Shown: positions 33,801-35,404 of the stretch, piece after piece | How positions within the stretch are numbered: position 1 is the first letter of the stretch | Layout of the letters: the number at the start of each line of letters is the position of its first letter | Position numbers and translations under genes: made by a program | The notes under the pieces: generated by a model | What the model was told of the DNA's origin: nothing | The model's input: only the letters and a program-made list of their open reading frames with translations | Database searches by the model: none | Source: Tieghemiomyces parasiticus | Taxonomy: Eukaryota; Kickxellomycota; Dimargaritomycetes; Dimargaritales; Dimargaritaceae | Assembly: GCA_027575765.1 (NCBI GenBank) | Contig: JANBPT010000452.1 | Location: 1-35,404, forward strand | Direction: 5' to 3' | DNA length: 35,404 nt

Positions 33801-35404
33801 ACCAGGGGCAGCTTAGGATTCGAGGGTCCACTACCACCGGTGCCCAGCATAACTTCAAGGAAATCTCCCGCTACTCCGGATATTTTGAGAATGGCCTTCA
33901 CCTTTTCCACTTCGCTAATATTGTACAGAATACGTTGGATTCCGCAGTCACGAGCAATGAACTGCAGGCGGTCGAGGGGAAGTTTGACATCCAAGGGCAC
34001 GAAAGCGGCACCTGCCAGGTGCACGCCTACGATCGCGGCGACAGTACTAGGCAGACGGTCAATGAGTAAACCAACCGGTTCTTCTCGTTGGACACCTTGG
34101 GAGAGGAGGTGGTGGGCGATGACCCTGGACTTCTCCAGGAGCTCCTGATAGGTCCAGCTTATGGTGCCCGAGACGAGGTCATCGTATTCAACGGCGGGGT
34201 GGTCGGGGGTTCGTTCAGCTTGCTTAGTAAACAGTGCGGGAATACAAATGTCGAAGTCGATAGGCTTAGTAGGCCGCGCCATGTCAACAGTTAAGGTCTG
34301 GAGCTCGGTAGGGGTGAGCAGGTCCAGGTCTGCCAGAGTAGACGAACCGCTGCGCTGCTGGAGAATATCCGCCATCTGACATAGAGTAGACCGTAAGTGA
34401 CCACCTAGAGCCTCAACATAGGGTCGGGAAAATTGGTTTGCACTCCAGTTGAGAACGGCTGTCAGCTGACCATGCTCCATCTGTGCCATCCCCGTCAGCG
34501 CATACTCCGTAGATTCGACAGCCTTGAGGTCTGAAAACGTGACAGCGTGATCGTCGCTGTCTATGCCAGTATTGGGGTAGTTTTCATAGACCAGCATCGT
34601 GTTGAACATGTCAGTGACTCGGAGGTCGCCCGCCACCCAGCGATTCAGCTCAGCAAGATGGCAGTGATCGACAGCGACCAGTCGCTGACTTTGCGCATTG
34701 ATGCCCTGGAGAAAGTCCTTTAGTTCCATATCCGGTCCTATTGTTACACGGCACGGTACAGTGTTGATCAGGCAACCTACGACACTGTCCACACCAAGCA
34801 AGTCCAGGGCACGACCCGACACGGTATTGCCAAACACGATGTCGGATAGGCCGGTGTAGCGGTGGAGGAGGTAGGCCCAGGTGGCCTTGAGCAGGGTGTA
34901 CACGGTCAACCCGTGGTCTTTAACCAGATTCTGGAGGTGGGCCGCATCGTCGTAGATAACAATGTGGAGCTCGGTATTGGTGCAGGGAGAACTGGGTGCC
35001 TTAGGCAGAGTCAGCGTCGTCGGTTGCTCAATATCTCGCAAGTAGTCCTCCCAAACCGCCCGCGCCTCCGTATCATCCAAGTTCCCGATGTGCTCTACGT
35101 AGTCGGCGAAGGCAACCGCGGGAGGCAAACTGGCTGATGGGCCAGACGATAGGAAGTGGCGAAGTTCCTGTATAAAAATTCCGAACGACCACCCATCGAT
35201 CAGCGCGTGGTGAATCGTCGTGACAAGGCGAAGTCTGGCCTGTGTATAAGTTACAACACGGTAGCGGAGTAGCGGTTGGTCCGGGGTGAAGCCCAGGGCT
35301 TTGTCGCTACGTAGGTACTCCTCCTCATCCTGTACGCCAACCTCTGACCAGCACCCAATTGCTCGCCAGCCGAATCGAGGCCGCCGTGACACCACCTGGA
35401 TGCC
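23534..35404 (-). CDS. Non-ribosomal peptide synthetase, C-terminal 3956 residues (5' part beyond the right edge)
   Basis: One uninterrupted frame is open to the window edge. It begins inside a condensation domain, so the N terminus is missing. The order from the N-terminal side is C(partial)-A1-T1, C2-A2-T2-E, C3-A3-T3, then a last E-like domain and a TAG stop. The enzyme would activate amino acids as adenylates, load them on phosphopantetheine arms of the T domains (Ser of GGDS or GGNS) and join them. The internal E domain implies a D residue at the second visible position. There is no thioesterase, reductase or standard terminal condensation domain, so release is unexplained. It is almost certainly cytosolic. 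No intron was needed over 11.87 kb, unlike most neighbours. Upstream modules, tailoring genes and a phosphopantetheinyl transferase are not in the window. The 3' flank is occupied by the mariner relic (83 bp away). Confidence 0.97.
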   Translation of the reverse strand, partial: GIQVVSRRPRFGWRAIGCWSEVGVQDEEEYLRSDKALGFTPDQPLLRYRVVTYTQARLRLVTTIHHALIDGWSFGIFIQELRHFLSSGPSASLPPAVAFADYVEHIGNLDDTEARAVWEDYLRDIEQPTTLTLPKAPSSPCTNTELHIVIYDDAAHLQNLVKDHGLTVYTLLKATWAYLLHRYTGLSDIVFGNTVSGRALDLLGVDSVVGCLINTVPCRVTIGPDMELKDFLQGINAQSQRLVAVDHCHLAELNRWVAGDLRVTDMFNTMLVYENYPNTGIDSDDHAVTFSDLKAVESTEYALTGMAQMEHGQLTAVLNWSANQFSRPYVEALGGHLRSTLCQMADILQQRSGSSTLADLDLLTPTELQTLTVDMARPTKPIDFDICIPALFTKQAERTPDHPAVEYDDLVSGTISWTYQELLEKSRVIAHHLLSQGVQREEPVGLLIDRLPSTVAAIVGVHLAGAAFVPLDVKLPLDRLQFIARDCGIQRILYNISEVEKVKAILKISGVAGDFLEVMLGTGGSGPSNPKLPLVRSTDLSHIVYTSGTTGLPKGVLTEHRVLANIVQQSPEVIVIRSGMRVMQNMALTFDGCLVEILATLCNGSTVVLRNDLLDTLLKVDAFMVTPSVLATLDPTKYPNLRHVMAGGEALPLPLAERWSSHCPVTNMYGPTECLLSHTVQFTSGGPVTIGRPLPNTECYILDHKLRPVPVGVPGEIYVGGICVTRGYVNRPDLNSKALLPNPFTGKDYLYRTGDVGRWLLDGTVEYFARSDDQVKVRGHRVEPQEIEVVLGQCFEVSSVAVVFSSGKLYAFVCPDTITPSSLKAHAVAYLPPYMVPSAFFPLTELPRTANGKTDKRRLHGLLPSLISQACDRAVTAPENQVQLLIVDTMAQVLNMPASQIDIHDSFFQLGGDSISAIRLSSLCRDHGIHVSIAQIFQYSTPAALSGIIDFDSSPSTTMAYQPFELVASSGVVVEELTAEVATSMGVDTETIEDILPVSSLQQGFLVSTLKDPSAYMVQTVYDLTGPLDVAKLHQSWSQVVRSHQILRTKFLVPTDQSQHAFLQVVLRDTDFEWTYHDQPLTSLDQAEHHHLAADRARGFTLTGPLLRFAVYRGPAGRHLFCTTFHHALLDAWSESIVMAESLQYYHGVKTQPRPQYHEFIRHLTHINQEGMAAFWRDNLDGVKLHPTIQFPRESNAKPTEHGEISHPVSTSLLAIKQFCRGMGLTVNSLLRAVWALTLARYLGENEEVTLGVLVSGRNVPVPGVEGMVGMCINTLPLRVRVDRNHTITEFLRQVNADSGTLTAYEQCSLVDIKRWAKLDADGDLFTSLLVYDNYETTTSTRTDQINYVPRSGQNFTEYAYTANVYDQDDVLMLNLIYQTRYCNPSYAHYLVHFIDHCLAAIVSGHTGTLGNIMSLPVAEQALVSQWSDGTTIDFPQKDWLAHQFFTQHLATRADTIALESVTDQFTYAEVHRQTCAIATALHSQGARCGDRVALLFTRCPEFIFSYLAVLLLGGVCVPMDAKNAPDRLLYMVDLLDGPWVVTHSTTGDLAAGLGLQSKRVIYADHVLTDSTQEPILQLPMEHNPDSLAYIVFTSGTTGQPKGVQVTHRSLTNFILAFSERFQLPPDCRFLQVANLSFDALLIEIFGAFHAGGTLVFQDGELLNDLHRITACFLVPSVLAALEPTDYCNITHLLVGGEAFQPSAATKWFGRARLYNAYGPTEATILSHGRLIRPGEKITVGTTMANIQCHILDDQLRPVPIGRLGEVYIGGAGVSEGYWRRPELTSKAFVTNPFGPGRLYRTGDMGCWMTDGEVQVLGRKDFQVKLRGFRIELGEIESTCQAFPGVANAVALVKDKCLAVYVSPTDVKIEALKEHITAKLPHYMVPEVVVSMEALPLTSIGKVDRRALQALPLPQERDLDDSDGLDGQPASGKFATLRRALVEVLSLDPARVFPSASFLRLGGDSISAIQFSSRCKKYGLKLTVADILKHPKLARLEQCAQPILDTSESKPQMDPSGPISPTAVMRQVIPSMGNVNHFNQSSLLSCRSPPTLATFKEAIRALVVHHDILRLRLTDRDGKSSMAVLPLPEDTSTDAFLARFASVTEESLLLDDYDDWVLRTQQSINVEQGPVLACSLLTVDAQSYVYLTVHHLCIDFVSWRIMLEDLESLLQGQLLQPKTLPFREWAMLVNDYAPALADDLWPDHGPVSTLPIDILPVPADPVTYRTVQSVGRNLGLELSQILYEQAAPRVDASPQEFMVASLVMALTTAFQLDSLEVQMEGHGRQPWRSDLDVSRTLGWFTAIYPVAFHPGQSEYYASLPQVLRPLAHVKQRLRSIPDSGFPYGLLKYLKGRNHSQLTSDKSLTQPTGVVFNYAGRFNQLEASDAFWSPAVLGNGWSHALSLDEVVQHALSASCDYDGKHGLTLTLEYSTIMYHEGTANTITDLWLDNFQQLIQAALSSPLPCRTASDYGLARLSEPAFGQVVHEMLPNLDLSLADLDDLYPCLPIQEGLLLATLNDPAAYMVLLIYDIQGPLDAVRLQEAWATTAQQHAIFRTQFLLGLPDTPFANLQLVRKHADARWLVADWSDLDPELAQAEYIRLEREQGFDLKQIPIRFGLFHLAPDHHRLVISIHHAILDGWSGGLFTNDLLLNYAGRVVPPAGQVKELVAHIQAGDTTQAERFWAAQLDGIESPSLLVDPYCVPDSTVKPSDAAYYGTLARTLELGDQVVDFAQSLGVTVSTFFRAVVALVLHRHTGSEHPVFGTVVSGRNVAVAQVESTIGPCISTIPCRARIGRALTVGDLLQTLHHDGTAAYDFEHCRLTDIHRWSGMSPEQPLFNVLLVYQNYPEVQSDTDLPIRLSLLDSHDPTDVPLTIVAAQLGTQLYVKAGFQTGIFSTDYVERVMDHLETTIRSLVTTSPSDLVASLSMLSESEHELLTNTWARNPINLSTCSYAHEDFLSCAKSNPDAIVLRNGNWEYSYEELHGLSRHLAHQLILTGGCGPDRVVGILADSSLELIVGQLAVWMTGSAFVVIAPEYPTERQLVILEDAACVAVVGSPNHLSNLTVAITIPRLTIQRTDLLLNAPVLDWKGAQVCPTDIAYIVYTSGSTGAPKGVMVEHGALVNYLRGFRDVVDMSVGPVVPTVLAPMFDVSISEIWTTLSCGGTIVIAKPETYHRALAISTRAGFTPSLLSLFEPTDFPNLTSVLVIGEACPKTLVDKWAPYVEFINLYGPAEATIATHHAKLRVGDTVTIGYPLPNAVGLLLDEYLRPVPVGVTGQLYLGGKGLARGYLNRPELTAERFITWPVTGERLYQSGDLARWLPDGQVECLGRIDHQVKVRGFRVELGEVEAVLESHLTVTQACVLVQDTHLVGYVCPALSGDSEAVLDWLRSCLPHYMVPSALVGLAELPRTPVGKVDRKALPPFHFNCSPTDTDLSTLSPVESQLLQTVADCLRLDASGIRLDSTFYQIGGNSLSAIQVVAQCQRNGLRLAIAELNRNNTLCQVARLCAVVDQTATVSTRPDQEVIGCPRLTPGQLAFFSMSLTSPNQVALPVLFKSGRTFPEGQWRTAVRRVVELHPMLRGLFRLDDQTGSMTYDVGERSLHDHYRFELHPVKDFATVMSMLPSLCLELDIEKGPLSTFHVFDLGHEQYFFHCVHHLASDYLSYKVFAEDLTRLLLDQQVEPPTVSCQAWAEYLHQEAQDLDLDTLIVPPPLPDLAVSLQGKVAMPESTPGGRNPECLVGLDISPSTLTSTANRFGATPIELLVTALHVAYQDVFHFNVMGLAFMTHGRQPVGDTAFDLSRAMGFFAHYVPVVLDAPRAAGFRATLRHTQETLGTGIDDGVKLTLVRYLRDFTESSQRRPYEIDPFFGFSYLAPTEASVPSDGNQPLLQELTNVMAELRALRAVDLPRPFELAVTHEGDRLDLLVIGQRNKGIPPIIQRLLSVWSETLRQMVVTPDPM
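24880..25110 (-). other. NRPS domain: thiolation T3 (GGNS variant)
   Basis: FYQIGGNSLSAIQV (about 24975-25013). The Asp before the carrier Ser is Asn, a variant seen in other carrier domains; the Ser itself is present, so it can still be phosphopantetheinylated. Confidence 0.9.
25120..26600 (-). other. NRPS domain: adenylation A3
   Basis: Core motifs: YTSGSTGAPKG (about 26068-26106), NLYGPAE (25711-25735), YQSGDLARW, GRIDHQVKVRGFR and VGKVDRKAL (25150-25182). By-eye specificity code: D-V-S-G-L-I-L-I-A-K. The substrate is not assigned. Confidence 0.9.
26640..27970 (-). other. NRPS domain: condensation C3
   Basis: HHAILDGWS (about 27489-27515), with LYPCLPIQEGLL at the start and FGTVVSGRNVAVAQVESTIG downstream. 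Its position directly after E implies a preference for a D-configured donor; that is inferred from position only. Confidence 0.92.
28000..29370 (-). other. NRPS domain: epimerization (E), apparently active
   Basis: The E-specific motifs are all recognisable. HHLCIDFVSWRIMLEDL (about 28910-28956) has the catalytic His. EGHGRQPW (28545-28570) has the catalytic Glu. DVSRTLGWFTAIYPV, YGLLKYL and FNYAGRF (28271-28297) follow. It converts the T2-bound L-residue to a D/L mixture before C3 selects it. Confidence 0.92.
29400..29600 (-). other. NRPS domain: thiolation T2
   Basis: FLRLGGDSISAIQF with the carrier Ser near 29510-29520, directly followed by an epimerization domain, as expected for a T domain that feeds an E domain. 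Confidence 0.92.
29660..31120 (-). other. NRPS domain: adenylation A2
   Basis: Core motifs: FTSGTTGQPKG (about 30598-30630), NAYGPTE (30240-30261), YRTGDMGCW, GRKDFQVKLRGFR and IGKVDRR (29690-29712). By-eye specificity code: D-A-I-F-L-G-A-I-L-K, hydrophobic, with Asp235 and Lys517. The substrate is not assigned; the following E domain makes it a likely D-configured residue in the product. Confidence 0.9.
31170..32440 (-). other. NRPS domain: condensation C2, with HHxxxDA variant
   Basis: The motif reads HHALLDAWS (about 32004-32031), so the usual Gly after Asp is Ala; both His and the Asp are kept. Other motifs are standard (LPVSSLQQGFL, LVSGRNVPVPGVEGMVG, CINTLPLRV, LVYDNY). It should join residue 1 to residue 2. 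Confidence 0.92.
32560..32780 (-). other. NRPS domain: thiolation T1
   Basis: FFQLGGDSISAIRL, with the phosphopantetheine Ser codon in the GGDS at about 32660-32680. A typical four-helix carrier domain length precedes C2. Confidence 0.93.
32800..34280 (-). other. NRPS domain: adenylation A1
   Basis: Core motifs are present: YTSGTTGLPKG (about 33745-33777), NMYGPTE (33384-33410), YRTGDVGRW, a variant of GRxDxQVK (ARSDDQVKVRGHR) and NGKTDKR (32832-32857). Aligning by eye to GrsA, the ten specificity positions read D-G-V-M-M-G-M-L-S-K. I do not recognise this code. Asp235 and Lys517 are kept, so an alpha-amino acid is likely. Confidence 0.9.
34290..35404 (-). other. NRPS domain: condensation (C1), partial
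   Basis: The catalytic motif HHALIDGWS is at about 35191-35217. Downstream motifs follow in order: FGNTVSGRALDLLGVDSVVG, CLINTVPCRV and LVYENYP. This is the C-terminal two thirds of a C domain that receives a peptidyl chain from a module outside the window. If it belongs to the first module, it would be a starter C domain; the edge hides this. Confidence 0.93.

Noticed and set aside
33315..34148. 277-codon plus-strand frame inside the NRPS
   Set aside because: It lies opposite the A1 domain, whose core motifs are unambiguous on the minus strand.
1..35404. CRISPR array or bacterial operon structure
   Set aside because: There are no regularly spaced short repeats, and spliceosomal introns throughout show eukaryotic DNA.

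Overview
The window looks like nuclear DNA of a filamentous, early-diverging (zygomycete-type) fungus. The evidence is GT-AG introns of about 125-240 bp, a eukaryotic tRNA-Thr, homologues of animal genes that ascomycete yeasts mostly lack (LST2/ZFYVE28, RABL6, COA8, USP30-like), and a giant non-ribosomal peptide synthetase (NRPS). Placement in Zoopagomycota or a neighbouring lineage is inference. Exon joins were worked out by eye from splice sites, reading phase and protein similarity.

Left part (1-17 kb). A phytanoyl-CoA-dioxygenase-family gene (minus) runs off the left edge. Next is an LST2-like gene without its FYVE domain (minus). About 5.5 kb without a recognisable gene follows, and its first 2.5 kb is strikingly purine-rich on the plus strand. 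A stop-interrupted relic of TSPO lies about 0.8 kb upstream of an intact TSPO gene (plus). TSPO converges on a RABL6-like pseudo-GTPase gene (minus, P-loop split by an intron). Then come an unrecognised three-exon gene (minus) and a COA8-like mitochondrial gene (minus).

Middle part (17-23.5 kb). A six-exon, membrane-anchored ubiquitin protease resembling USP30 (plus) is divergent from COA8. After it comes an AT-richer strip with a tRNA-Thr(AGU), a tRNA-like relic, a foldback element with two 132-bp inverted arms, and a decayed mariner-like transposon with 13-bp terminal inverted repeats.

Right part (23.5-35.4 kb). One uninterrupted 11.87-kb minus-strand frame encodes the C-terminal 3956 residues of an NRPS. 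Its visible order is partial C-A-T / C-A-T-E / C-A-T-(E-like). There is no thioesterase or reductase. The last domain resembles an epimerase but has lost the catalytic Glu motif. The visible line would join at least three residues, the second of them probably D-configured. The NRPS is the most likely source of something undescribed: the product, its release and the role of the last domain are not explained by its sequence.

TSPO, COA8 and the USP30-like gene are all expected to act at mitochondria and sit within 10 kb. No co-regulation is visible.
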